Of a stretch of 21,297 nucleotides of DNA, positions 1 through 7,709 are shown one piece after another; position 1 is the first letter of the stretch; every line of letters starts with the position of its first letter. The stretch covers positions 1-21,297 of the forward strand of contig JAUQQI010000126.1 of NCBI GenBank assembly GCA_030549955.1. The letters run 5' to 3'. This stretch comes from Chloroflexota bacterium. Lineage in GTDB: Bacteria; Chloroflexota; Dehalococcoidia; JAUQQI01. The notes below the pieces were generated by a model. The model did no database searches. It saw only the letters and a program-made list of their open reading frames with translations, and was not told the DNA's origin. The translations under genes were made by a program, and so were the position numbers.

Positions 1-154
1 GGCCGCGAGGGCGTAAGCCTTAGAGTCGGCAGTCTTTTTTTGCCGCCTGTTTTACGAGGTGGACGGCACCTCGGCCTGCAGCCCGACCCCTTCCTCCTCC
101 GTCGAACCCACTACGTCCCCAGGCCATTTTTAAATATACCACAAGAGCCCGGTC

Positions 155-2401
155 CTACGGGACCCGAAAAACATAAAGTTCCACAGCATCTTCGGCCACC
201 CGCAGGCCATCGGGGCCAGTGGCGGGCAACCGCCGGCCGTCCCCGAGGGAGTAAAGCCCGACCCGCACCCGGTACTCGCCGGGCGAGAGGCGGCTTACGT
301 CCACAACGTGGGGATCCTTGACCACGTCGCCCGGTTCCCAGAGCTCCGTCGGGTAGCGCCCCCGCCCCGGCGGGCCGTCATCCTGGGTAATGAGCCGGTC
401 TTGCTCATCCACCAGGTGGAAGAAGACGTTATAAGGCCGCCCAACCGGGGCTGTCGCCTGCCAGTAGAGGTCCATTTCTAAGTGCCCTCCGGCCAGTCTC
501 AGGTCATAACCTGACAGCCGGATTTCCGACCCAAACCGGTAATCGACCGGCGTGGTCGGTTTGGCTTCAGCCCCGCCGACAGGCCTGAGCCGCAGGCGGC
601 CGATGGAGATTGTGGTTCCGAAATACCGGCCATCGGCGTCGTAAACATCCAGCCGAGGACCGCTCGGTTGGTGGGCATCGTAGAGAACCAGCCAGACCGT
701 GCCGGCCTCCGGCTCCAGACCCGTCCGGGAAACCACCAGCCGGTAGCGGTCGGCCACCACCACCCCGACGGGCCAGACTGACGTCGGGGCCCGCCCGCCC
801 TGGGGCCAGGAATCGACACCGGCTACCGGCTTAAGGTCCTGGTCGAGAACCCTGAGGCTTACGCTCCAGTTATCCGAAATAGGCTTGAGCGCCCGCCACC
901 AGAGGTCAATTTCGACCGAATCACCCGGCCGGACGGTTCCGGGTGAGACCCGTGCCCCGATAAGCTCGATACTATCCCCGAAACGGACGGGTCTGAAGTT
1001 TTCAACGGGTACCGGGCCGCCGAAGGTGGGCCGGTAGGCCGGCAGGACCACAGCCCAGAGGACGACCAGGTTAAGGCCGCATCCGAAAATCGCCAGGCCT
1101 GCTGACGGTCTCCCCAGATCCTGACCTTCTATGACCCGGTCCACCAGCCATGCGATCCCGGCCCCGATTCCGACGCCCACGGCGGCGATGGCCGGGAAAA
1201 GCAGCCGGCCCTGGTCGGCTGCACCATTTAGTTGCACCCAGCGGATAAGGGCCCCAATTATGACAGCAACCCAGCCGACAATCAGCCCGAGTTGGGCCAG
1301 GGTGACCGCATTCCGCCGCTTCCAGGCCGTCCACCCCACCCCTACTAGGCCGACAAGACCGATGAGGCTCAGCCAGTCGGTCAGGGCGTAAGACCACTCC
1401 GGGAGCAGAATGTTAGACCAGCCGAAGAGTCCCCAGAACGACCCCCGGGCATTCCAGAGGAGTCGGGCTGCCTCCCCCAGCCCCACGGGCTGCGGTCGAA
1501 CCATCGGTGCCGAGGCAACCAGCAGCATGTTCCAGCCGAGGGGATCACCGTAAACAAGCAGGTTTCGGAGAAACCACCAGCCTGCCAGCAACGCCGCCAC
1601 CCCGTAAATAACGGCCCCCTGGATAAATAGCAACCGCACGTTCCGGCGAAAGACCACCAGCTCAACGGTCAGCGAGGCCGCCACCAGTCCCAGCAGGGCA
1701 AGCCCGCTCAGTTTCATCAGCAGGCCGGCCCCGACTGTCAGCCCAAGGAGCACCGACTCCGGCAAAGAGCGGGGTCTGCCCAGGCGGCGGACGGCGAGCC
1801 AGAGGGCCAGGGTGGAGGCGGCCGCAATGCCGGCATCATTATTGAACACCCCGGAGATAAAGACAAACTGGGGATTAAAGGCTACCAGCCCGGCGCCCAA
1901 AACCGCCGCCCCTGAGAGGCCGGGAAAGACCTCCGCCGCAAGTAAAAAGGTCGCAGTGACCGTTATGACCCCCAGACCGACGCTCAGCAGCCGCATCAGG
2001 TGAATCCCCAGCACATCTCCCCGATAGGGGAAGCCCTCGTTCGGGTGGGCGAAGAGGTTGCGGTTGTCGGCGCCAGGGCCCGCCCGGTCAAAGCTGACGT
2101 GGGGGTTATTGGCACTGCCCCAGACCGGAGCAAGCTGGGGCTCCGGGGCCAGGGCAAGGAGGAGGGCGCCGAGGGCGTAATAGAGGGGCGGCTGAGCCGC
2201 CTCCTGACCAACGGACGGGTCCTGAGCCGGGTTGGGGAGGGCTCGATGGGTCAGTATGTACCGGGCAACGGCTACATGGGACGGCTCGTCCGGGGCCTCA
2301 TAGACCGGCATCGCCAGACTCAGAACGGTTGAGCAGATAACGAATCCGGCAATGATGAGCAGGCAGGTGCGGTTAGCCGGGTACCCAGCATCCAGACCCA
2401 T
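155..2401 (-). CDS. DUF2142/GT39-like multi-pass membrane protein with soluble C-terminal beta domains
   Basis: This 748-residue protein begins with a membrane segment (about residues 13-33) followed by the motif APDEPSH (residues 36-42). An acidic DEPxH loop right after the first membrane helix is typical of DUF2142 and related GT-C/GT39 membrane glycosyltransferases, which transfer sugars from lipid carriers on the outer face of the membrane. Roughly ten further hydrophobic segments run to about residue 475. The remaining 270 residues are soluble and look like two related beta-sandwich units, starting near FGDSIELIGA and FGSEIRLSGY. The start ATG has a GGGGGA stretch about 7 nt upstream and a TAAAAT box. 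It is divergent from recX. The glycosyltransferase role is an inference: no sugar acceptor or partner gene is visible nearby, so a function in cell-envelope glycosylation is only a working guess. Confidence 0.75.
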   Translation of the reverse strand: MGLDAGYPANRTCLLIIAGFVICSTVLSLAMPVYEAPDEPSHVAVARYILTHRALPNPAQDPSVGQEAAQPPLYYALGALLLALAPEPQLAPVWGSANNPHVSFDRAGPGADNRNLFAHPNEGFPYRGDVLGIHLMRLLSVGLGVITVTATFLLAAEVFPGLSGAAVLGAGLVAFNPQFVFISGVFNNDAGIAAASTLALWLAVRRLGRPRSLPESVLLGLTVGAGLLMKLSGLALLGLVAASLTVELVVFRRNVRLLFIQGAVIYGVAALLAGWWFLRNLLVYGDPLGWNMLLVASAPMVRPQPVGLGEAARLLWNARGSFWGLFGWSNILLPEWSYALTDWLSLIGLVGLVGVGWTAWKRRNAVTLAQLGLIVGWVAVIIGALIRWVQLNGAADQGRLLFPAIAAVGVGIGAGIAWLVDRVIEGQDLGRPSAGLAIFGCGLNLVVLWAVVLPAYRPTFGGPVPVENFRPVRFGDSIELIGARVSPGTVRPGDSVEIDLWWRALKPISDNWSVSLRVLDQDLKPVAGVDSWPQGGRAPTSVWPVGVVVADRYRLVVSRTGLEPEAGTVWLVLYDAHQPSGPRLDVYDADGRYFGTTISIGRLRLRPVGGAEAKPTTPVDYRFGSEIRLSGYDLRLAGGHLEMDLYWQATAPVGRPYNVFFHLVDEQDRLITQDDGPPGRGRYPTELWEPGDVVKDPHVVDVSRLSPGEYRVRVGLYSLGDGRRLPATGPDGLRVAEDAVELYVFRVP

Positions 2402-2414
2402 CGGACGTCCCCCG

Positions 2415-2420
2415 AGATTT
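2415..2420 (-). promoter_or_regulatory. Candidate -10 box (TAAAAT) of the membrane protein gene
   Basis: On the minus strand a TAAAAT hexamer preceded by GGGC lies about 14 nt before the ATG at 2401. No convincing -35 is seen. It lies back-to-back with the recX promoter in the 95-bp divergent gap. Confidence 0.4.
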
Positions 2421-2482
2421 TAGCCCGAACCGGCGATTTCCACCCGGTCGGCCGGGCCCGCTGGACCGGTCGCGAACCCGGA

Positions 2483-2488
2483 TATAAT
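2483..2488 (+). promoter_or_regulatory. Perfect TATAAT -10 box of recX, leaderless arrangement
   Basis: TATAAT ends 8 nt before the recX ATG at 2497, so transcription should start at or next to the start codon. There is no Shine-Dalgarno. A weak -35 (CTGGAC, 2461-2466) lies 16 nt upstream of the box. Confidence 0.65.
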
Positions 2489-2496
2489 GAAGGCGG

Positions 2497-3129
2497 ATGC
2501 CGACCGTCACGAACCTGGAGACTGTTGAAACCCGGTCCGGCCCGGTTGTCAGGGTTTTTCTCGACGGCCGCTTTGCGTTCAGCCTCGACCCGGTAACTGC
2601 CCACCAGTACCGGCTGGGCATCGGCCGGGTCCTTTCTGAGGCCGAAGCTGCCGACCTCGAGCGGCAGTCCGCCCTGGAGAAGGCCCTCTCAGCGGCTTAC
2701 CGGCTGCTTACTTACCGGCCCCGGTCCGAGGCCGAGATTCGGGGGCGGCTTCTCAAAAAGGGGTTTGACGAAGAGACTGCCGACGCCGCCGTCGAAAAAC
2801 TTCGAGCCCAGGGTCTCCTGGATGACCTGGCCTTCGGCCGCTTCTGGCGGGAGAGCCGGGAAGCCCTCAGCCCCAGGGGCGAACATCTTCTCCGGGCGGA
2901 ACTGCGGCAGAAAGGGCTGGCCCGTGAGACGGTTCAGGAGGTCCTGGCCGACTTCGATGAGGCCGAATCAGCCCTGAAGGTCGTCCGGGCCCTCTGGCCG
3001 CGCCTGGTTAAGTTCCCACCAGCAGAGCGTCGAAAGCGGCTCTGGGGCCAGCTGGCCCGGCGCGGGTTTGCCCCGGACACGATCCAGGAAGTCATCCGAC
3101 AGGCCGAGCGCGGCGAGAATGGGCAGTAG
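2497..3129 (+). CDS. recX: Regulatory protein RecX
   Basis: RecX binds RecA filaments and modulates recombination and SOS induction in the cytoplasm. The 210-residue product has the usual RecX layout: a variable N-terminal part (about 1-65), then helical repeats containing AAYRLLTYRPRSEAEIRGRL, KKGFDEETADAAVEKL and GLLDDLAFGRFW, which are hallmark signatures, followed by LRAELRQKGL and a final helical repeat ending RRGFAPDTIQEVI. Length is normal for the longer RecX proteins. The ATG sits 8 nt behind a TATAAT box, which fixes the start and suggests a leaderless message. recA is not adjacent, so this is a detached recX. Its last 11 nt overlap the start of the next membrane protein gene, indicating cotranscription. 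Confidence 0.93.
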   Translation: MPTVTNLETVETRSGPVVRVFLDGRFAFSLDPVTAHQYRLGIGRVLSEAEAADLERQSALEKALSAAYRLLTYRPRSEAEIRGRLLKKGFDEETADAAVEKLRAQGLLDDLAFGRFWRESREALSPRGEHLLRAELRQKGLARETVQEVLADFDEAESALKVVRALWPRLVKFPPAERRKRLWGQLARRGFAPDTIQEVIRQAERGENGQ

Positions 3130-4507
3130 CCGGGCGGTCTCGGGGGCTCCGACGGCCGACCCGACTTACCGCGAACTTATCAGCCTGTCGGCCCCGCTGG
3201 CATTCAGCGCCTTTGTCATGAATCTTGAGGGCCCGGTGGTCGCCAGCGGACTGAGTCGACTGCCTGAACCGGCCCTGGCCCTGGCCGCCTTCGGGGTGGC
3301 CTTCAACCTGGCCCTGCTGGTTGAAAGCCCGATTATTTCGATGCTCGAGGGCAGTATCGCCCTGGTTCGGGACCGGCAGAGCTTCTTCAGGTTCGGTCTT
3401 TTCATGGCTGCCGCCGGCCTGGGCCTTGCCCTGCTGGGCTTTGGCCTGTACTTTACCCCGGCCGTTGACCGGGTCATGCTCGACGTGCTCGGGGTTCCCC
3501 CGGAGATCGCCCGGGAAGCGGCCGCGGCCGTGCGATTTCTTGTCCTTTGGCCGCCCCTGATTGGCCTGCGGCGATTCCTCCAGGGGCTCATGGTCCGGTT
3601 TGGGAAGACCCGCCCGATTGCCTACGCCGTCGTGGTCCGGCTGGCCGTGCTCGGGATTGTTGTATTCTGGGGACCCTCCGTGTTCCATCTACCGGGGGCC
3701 ATGCTCGGTACCCTCGCCGAGGCCCTCAGCGTCGCGGCCGAGGCCCTCCTGATTGCCTGGTGGTCAAGGCCGGCGGTCGGCCGTGTGCTGCACGAGCTAC
3801 CGTCCAGGGGCATCTCGCCCCTGACGGCGGGGGCAATCTTAAAGTTCTATACGCCCCTCATCTGGATGCAGGTTCTCTTGAATGCCGTTCCCTCGGTCAT
3901 AACCGGCGGCATCGGTCGGGCGACCTTGCCCGAACTTTCCTTGGCAGCCTGGCCGGTTGTCAACTCGACCGTGAATCTGGTCGGGAACCCCCTGAGCATG
4001 CTCCAGCATACGGTCATTGCCGTCGGCACCACCCGAGCCCACCGGGTATCCCGGTTTACGGTCGGGGCCGGTCTCGTCGGCTCGGCGGCCCTGACCCTGC
4101 TGGCCTTCACGCCCCTGCTTGATGTCTACCTGGGCGGGAGATTGGGCTTGACTCCCCGGATTGTTGACCTGGCCCGGACACCGGTTCGGATTCTCGTGGT
4201 CCTGCCGGTTCTGGTTGCCTTGCGGGCCCTCCTTCGGGGCCGCCTGGTTGCCGTCCGCCAAACCAGCCTGGTCGGCCTCGCGGTTACGATCTACCTCCTT
4301 GCCATTGCAGTTTTGCTCCCGGTGGTTGCTGCCCGGACCGGGTTCCCCGGGGTTGTAGCCGCCGGAATCGCCCTGGTCGGGGCGACCGCGGCGGAGGTGG
4401 GCTTCCTGGCCCTCGGACTGACCCGGTGGGGGGTACGTCGGTTGCAAAAGGGCCAGGTCCCGGCACCGACCCACTGTGCTAATATGGTCGGGAAACCGGA
4501 AAGCTGA
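3119..4507 (+). CDS. MATE-fold membrane protein of the bacterial ANKH-like group
   Basis: This 462-residue protein is almost entirely hydrophobic, with about twelve membrane segments and two similar halves, as in the MOP (multidrug/oligosaccharidyl-lipid/polysaccharide) flippase superfamily. Signatures such as [20 protein letters not shown] (about residues 21-40), [20 protein letters not shown] and [16 protein letters not shown] match the bacterial relatives of the progressive ankylosis protein ANKH, as I recall that family; the substrate of the bacterial members is unknown to me. An upstream in-frame start (3068) lies inside recX. The ATG at 3119 is chosen because the preceding residues are charged and unlike the family. 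It overlaps recX by 11 nt, and treT follows after 13 nt. It could equally be described as a MATE efflux protein; a specific substrate cannot be given. Confidence 0.75.
   Translation: MGSSRAVSGAPTADPTYRELISLSAPLAFSAFVMNLEGPVVASGLSRLPEPALALAAFGVAFNLALLVESPIISMLEGSIALVRDRQSFFRFGLFMAAAGLGLALLGFGLYFTPAVDRVMLDVLGVPPEIAREAAAAVRFLVLWPPLIGLRRFLQGLMVRFGKTRPIAYAVVVRLAVLGIVVFWGPSVFHLPGAMLGTLAEALSVAAEALLIAWWSRPAVGRVLHELPSRGISPLTAGAILKFYTPLIWMQVLLNAVPSVITGGIGRATLPELSLAAWPVVNSTVNLVGNPLSMLQHTVIAVGTTRAHRVSRFTVGAGLVGSAALTLLAFTPLLDVYLGGRLGLTPRIVDLARTPVRILVVLPVLVALRALLRGRLVAVRQTSLVGLAVTIYLLAIAVLLPVVAARTGFPGVVAAGIALVGATAAEVGFLALGLTRWGVRRLQKGQVPAPTHCANMVGKPES
4480..4485 (+). promoter_or_regulatory. Candidate internal extended -10 box upstream of treT
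   Basis: TAATAT is preceded by TGTGC, giving an extended TGn -10 inside the last codons of the preceding gene, 35 nt before the treT ATG. The same GTGCTA context occurs before the PLP enzyme gene and the tRNA. No good -35 is seen, so treT may have its own weak promoter as well as readthrough. Confidence 0.4.
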
Positions 4508-4520
4508 GCTGGGGGCGGGG

Positions 4521-5960
4521 ATGCTTGAGAAGATCGACGTTGGCCGCCAGTCTATTGCCGCTTACAAGACCAGCGCGGGCCCTGAGGTGGTCGAGCAGCT
4601 GCGGACCCTGGCCTCGGCCCTGCGCGGAGCCCGAATCCTTCACATCAACGCGACTCCCTACGGCGGGGGTGTCGCCGAAATCCTCCGGTCAGAGATCCCC
4701 CTCCTCCGGGACCTCGGGCTCGAGGCCGAATGGCAGGTTATCACGGGCGATGAGACCTTCTTTCGGATAACCAAAACCATCCACAATGGCCTCCAGGGTG
4801 CCGAGCGCGCCCTGACCCCAACCGAGCAGGAGGTCTACCTTGCCCATTCGATGCGCAATGCCCGGTTGCTTGAAGGCGACTACGACCTGGTCTTCGTCCA
4901 CGACCCCCAGCCGCTGGCCCTCCTTCATTTCCACGGACATGGCCGGGCAAAATGGGTTTGGCGCTGTCACATCGATACCTCTGAGCCGAACCCCGAGGTC
5001 TGGGGATTTGTGCGGCCATACGTCGCCGACTACGACGCCGCTGTCTTTACCATGGGGTCCTTTGTCCCACCCGAGTTCCCGGTTCAACGGGTTGAGATCA
5101 TTCCGCCGGCTATCGACCCGGAGAGCCCAAAAAACCTGGAGCTCGACCTTCGCCTTGCCCGCCGGGTTCTACAATGGATCGGCGTCGAGACCGAGCGACC
5201 CCTGATCATTCAGGTGAGCCGTTTCGACCCCTGGAAGGATCCCCTGGGCGTTATCGCCGCCTACCGGCTCATCAAACAGGAGGTTCCCGACGTTCAGCTT
5301 GCCCTGGTCGGCGCAATGGCACTGGACGACCCCGAGGGCTGGGAGATCTATCACCAGGTCCGGGACGCCGCCCGGGTTGACCCGGACATCCACATCTATA
5401 CGAATCTGACGGGGGTCAGCAACATCGAAGTCAACGCCTTCCAGCGGCTTGCCCGGGTGGTCATTCAGAAGTCGGTCCGGGAAGGCTTCGGGCTCGTCGT
5501 CTCTGAGGCCCTCTGGAAGGGGACACCGGCCGTGGCGGGCCGGGCTGGCGGCATCCCCCTCCAGGTTCAGGACGGGGTAAGCGGCTTTCTGATCGACTCC
5601 ATCGAGGAGTGTGCGGACCGAACGGTCTGGCTCTTGCGGCACCCCGAGGAGGCCCGGGCCTTCGGTGCCCGCGGCCGGGAGCATGTCCGTAAGCACTTTC
5701 TTCTACCCCGGCTCATCGCCGACGAACTCCGGCTTGCCGCCGACCTGCTGGGCATCATACCAAGGCAGGTTGTGCCGGCCGCCGAAGTCGGCCTCCCCGG
5801 CGAGCTCCGGGACCCGGTCTGCGGCCGTCGGCTTGAGACCGAAACCGCCATGCCCCTTGACCACGAGGGGGAGACCTACTGCTTTTGCTCCGACGCCTGC
5901 CGGGAGGAATTTCGGAAATCCCCCCACCGCTTTGCCCGCCCAGCTCACCGTTCGAACTAA
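4521..5960 (+). CDS. treT: Trehalose synthase (TreT-type GT4 glycosyltransferase) with C-terminal YHS domain
   Basis: TreT is a GT-B enzyme that makes trehalose from an NDP-glucose donor and glucose. The N-terminal domain carries the family signature [20 protein letters not shown], followed by [11 protein letters not shown] and HNGLQG. The donor-binding half holds [11 protein letters not shown] (about 231-241) and the E-x7-E motif EGFGLVVSE (E321, E329). The core ends near residue 415. Residues 431-472 form a YHS domain with DPVCG (C434) and YCFCSDAC (C454, C456, C460), a treble-clef-like metal-binding module not expected in TreT. The ATG at 4521 is chosen over an upstream GTG at 4476 that lies inside the previous gene; GGGGGCGGGG precedes it. 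It is probably cotranscribed with the two genes before it. Trehalose production would fit stress or heat protection. Related trehalose phosphorylases are the main alternative activity. Confidence 0.88.
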   Translation: MLEKIDVGRQSIAAYKTSAGPEVVEQLRTLASALRGARILHINATPYGGGVAEILRSEIPLLRDLGLEAEWQVITGDETFFRITKTIHNGLQGAERALTPTEQEVYLAHSMRNARLLEGDYDLVFVHDPQPLALLHFHGHGRAKWVWRCHIDTSEPNPEVWGFVRPYVADYDAAVFTMGSFVPPEFPVQRVEIIPPAIDPESPKNLELDLRLARRVLQWIGVETERPLIIQVSRFDPWKDPLGVIAAYRLIKQEVPDVQLALVGAMALDDPEGWEIYHQVRDAARVDPDIHIYTNLTGVSNIEVNAFQRLARVVIQKSVREGFGLVVSEALWKGTPAVAGRAGGIPLQVQDGVSGFLIDSIEECADRTVWLLRHPEEARAFGARGREHVRKHFLLPRLIADELRLAADLLGIIPRQVVPAAEVGLPGELRDPVCGRRLETETAMPLDHEGETYCFCSDACREEFRKSPHRFARPAHRSN

Positions 5961-5971
5961 GCCCGAACCCG

Positions 5972-6010
5972 GCGGGCCCTTAAGCCGTCGTCCTCGGGCT
6001 GAGGGCCCGC
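5972..6010. terminator. Strong hairpin between convergent genes, possible bidirectional terminator
   Basis: GCGGGCCCT (5972-5980) is the exact complement of AGGGCCCGC (6002-6010). Four more pairs (AGCC 5983-5986 with GGCT 5997-6000) lie inside and enclose a 10-nt loop. It starts 11 nt after the treT stop and covers the last codons of the opposing gene. Neither side has a T-tract, so it may act as an mRNA 3' stabiliser or a factor-assisted terminator. Confidence 0.5.
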
Positions 6011-6333
6011 AGGACGGCCAGCAAAAGCACGGCCCCGACGATAGCCATAATCAGGTGGGTAATGCCGAACGGACCGCCGGGCCGGTGGCCGGTGAGCAGG
6101 GTATAAAGAGCCGTGCCGATAACGGAGCCGGCCAGCCCGATTAACAGGTCACCCAGCAACCCGAAGCGGTTGCCCATCAGCTTGTCGGCGACCCAGCCGG
6201 CAATCAGGCCGAGGATCAGCCACGGCACGAGGGCGAGGACGGCCCCAACCAGCACAACGAGGAAATAAAGACTCAGCAAGGTCCCCAGGGCAATCAGAAC
6301 CAGAACAACCCACACGCCAGTTACGCTCCCCAT
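5980..6333 (-). CDS. GlsB/YeaQ/YmgE-family small membrane protein
   Basis: The 117-residue product is hydrophobic, with about four membrane segments. The stretch WLILGLIAGWVADKLMG followed by GLLGDLLIGLAGSVIG is the typical glycine-rich signature of the GlsB/YeaQ/YmgE (transglycosylase-associated) family, whose members are small stress-linked inner-membrane proteins of unknown mechanism. Usual members are 80-90 residues; this one has an additional N-terminal membrane helix (about residues 7-28). It is convergent with treT (19 nt between stops) and divergent from the dipeptidase gene. A palindrome with an AT-rich centre lies just upstream and may control it. The ATG at 6333 has only a weak CAGG-type ribosome site. 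Confidence 0.8.
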   Translation of the reverse strand: MGSVTGVWVVLVLIALGTLLSLYFLVVLVGAVLALVPWLILGLIAGWVADKLMGNRFGLLGDLLIGLAGSVIGTALYTLLTGHRPGGPFGITHLIMAIVGAVLLLAVLRALSPRTTA

Positions 6334-6343
6334 CCTGTGGTTT

Positions 6344-6370
6344 CAGCCGGCCAGATTTAAGGACCGGCTG
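6344..6370. promoter_or_regulatory. Palindromic site around a candidate minus-strand -10 box
   Basis: CAGCCGG (6344-6350) and CCGGCTG (6364-6370) form a perfect 7-bp inverted repeat with a 13-bp spacer. On the minus strand the spacer contains TTAAAT (6355-6360), a plausible -10 for the GlsB-like gene whose ATG is at 6333. A repressor bound here would block that promoter. It could also be a simple hairpin. Confidence 0.4.
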
Positions 6371-6407
6371 ATTTTGAGTATAACCGGAACGCGGCCCGGA
6401 CCGGGAC

Positions 6408-6437
6408 TTGCGTCGGACCGGTCCTGCCGGTTACACT
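6408..6437 (+). promoter_or_regulatory. Candidate promoter of the dipeptidase gene
   Basis: TTGCGT (6408-6413) and TACACT (6432-6437) are separated by 18 bp, which would give a leader of about 45 nt ending in a strong AGGAGG site (6478-6483). A TATAAC at 6379-6384 is an alternative -10. Confidence 0.35.
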
Positions 6438-6489
6438 TCAGCGAACCGCTTAACGGTCTCAAGTCCGTTTGCAGGAGAGGAGGAGCCAC

Positions 6490-7680
6490 ATGGTCTGGCG
6501 TTCCCAAACGTCCCTCACCCCCGATGAGGCCCGTCAGCTCCACTATGAGGCCCTGGTTATCGACACCCAGCAGCCGCCCATCACCTACGGCATGGTTTTC
6601 ACGGAGAAGATGCGCCAGGTCCTCCAGGAGTTGGCCCGGCAGGGCCGCTCCCGGGAAGAGGCGCAACCCATCCTGGAAGCGATGGCCTGCCGGGAAATTC
6701 AGACCTCTGAGGAGGCCCGCCGTCAGTACCTGGACCTCTGGAAACGGTCCGGGGTCACGGTCGCCTGCGGCACATATTCGGGGCCGGGCCCCATCAGCCA
6801 GGCCTACGACCGGGCCATCCGCCGAATTGCCCAGGCTTACGGGATGACTGATGCCCTCAACGGCGAGGTCACCATCGTCAAGAAGGCCGCCGACATCGAA
6901 CGGGTCCACCGGGAAGGCAAACACGGCATCATCCTGGATTTCCAGGACACCACCGCCTTCGAAGACGACCTCGACCGGATAGATGTCTTCTATAATCTCG
7001 GGGTCCGGATGGTCCAGCTCACGTATAACCTTCAGAATCTCGTCGGCGACGGCTGCACCGAGGCCTACCAGGGCGGCCTGACTTACTTCGGCCGGGAGGT
7101 TGTCCGCCGGCTCAATGACCTGGGCATTCTGGTAGACGTCAGCCACTGCAGCGAGCAGGTCGGCTGGGACGCCCTCAAGGTTTCCACGGCCCCCATTGTT
7201 GTCTCCCACTCGGCCGCGAAGGCGGTTGCTTACCACGACCGGGGCAAAAGCGACGAGCTGGCCAAGGCGATTGCCGACCGGGGCGGCTACTTCGGGGTGG
7301 TGGTCGTCCCCGGCTTTATCAGCACCACGCCAGAGGCGACCCTGGAACACTTTGCCGACCACATCGAGCACCTGGTCCGGGTCTGCGGCATCGACCACGT
7401 CGGAATTGGCACGGACAAGGCCGGTCCGGGACCGGGGACCGAATCCCTCATCGAGTGGCCGCCGGAGATGCCCCTGCGCCGACCCGGAACGTTCGACTGG
7501 TCCGGCTTCCGGCGGGAGGAGCATCGGCTCACCCCGGAATACCGCCTCCACGGCTACGAAACCTTTGCCGACTGGCCAAACATAACCGTCACCCTGGCCC
7601 AGCGGGGGTTCAATGAGGACGAGCTTCGGAAGCTCCTCGGCCTGAACTTCCTGCGGGTCTTCCGGGAAGTTGTCGGCTGA
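6490..7680 (+). CDS. Membrane-dipeptidase (peptidase M19) family protein with altered metal site
   Basis: The 396-residue protein has the M19/renal dipeptidase TIM-barrel pattern: LGVRMVQLTYNLQN, LVDVSHCS (H219), IVVSHSAAKAV (H240) and HVGIGTDKAG (D309). M19 enzymes are di-zinc hydrolases cleaving dipeptides, D-amino-acid peptides or beta-lactams. Oddly, the usual N-terminal DxHxD zinc motif is replaced by IDTQQPP (residues 24-30), and the bridging glutamate position appears to be Q152 in LDFQDTT. The enzyme may therefore bind a single metal, use other ligands, or act on another substrate. The N-terminal 20-90 region also carries extra helices. ATG at 6490 is fixed by AGGAGG 6 nt upstream. 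No signal peptide or anchor is visible, so it appears cytoplasmic. The propeller gene follows after 29 nt and is probably cotranscribed. Confidence 0.82.
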   Translation: MVWRSQTSLTPDEARQLHYEALVIDTQQPPITYGMVFTEKMRQVLQELARQGRSREEAQPILEAMACREIQTSEEARRQYLDLWKRSGVTVACGTYSGPGPISQAYDRAIRRIAQAYGMTDALNGEVTIVKKAADIERVHREGKHGIILDFQDTTAFEDDLDRIDVFYNLGVRMVQLTYNLQNLVGDGCTEAYQGGLTYFGREVVRRLNDLGILVDVSHCSEQVGWDALKVSTAPIVVSHSAAKAVAYHDRGKSDELAKAIADRGGYFGVVVVPGFISTTPEATLEHFADHIEHLVRVCGIDHVGIGTDKAGPGPGTESLIEWPPEMPLRRPGTFDWSGFRREEHRLTPEYRLHGYETFADWPNITVTLAQRGFNEDELRKLLGLNFLRVFREVVG

Positions 7681-7709
7681 TTACTGAGCTGACTGCCTGG
7701 AGGGATAAG

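Noticed and set aside
8..41. Small GTAA-loop hairpin (8-21) and a run of seven T (35-41) as an intrinsic terminator of a gene to the left
   Set aside because: The stem is only five pairs and ends 13 nt before the T-run, too far for a standard terminator. The first 154 bases hold nothing else I can support.
40..321. A 93-codon plus-strand open frame at the left edge
   Set aside because: It is rich in proline and arginine, resembles nothing, and mostly lies antisense to the membrane protein gene.
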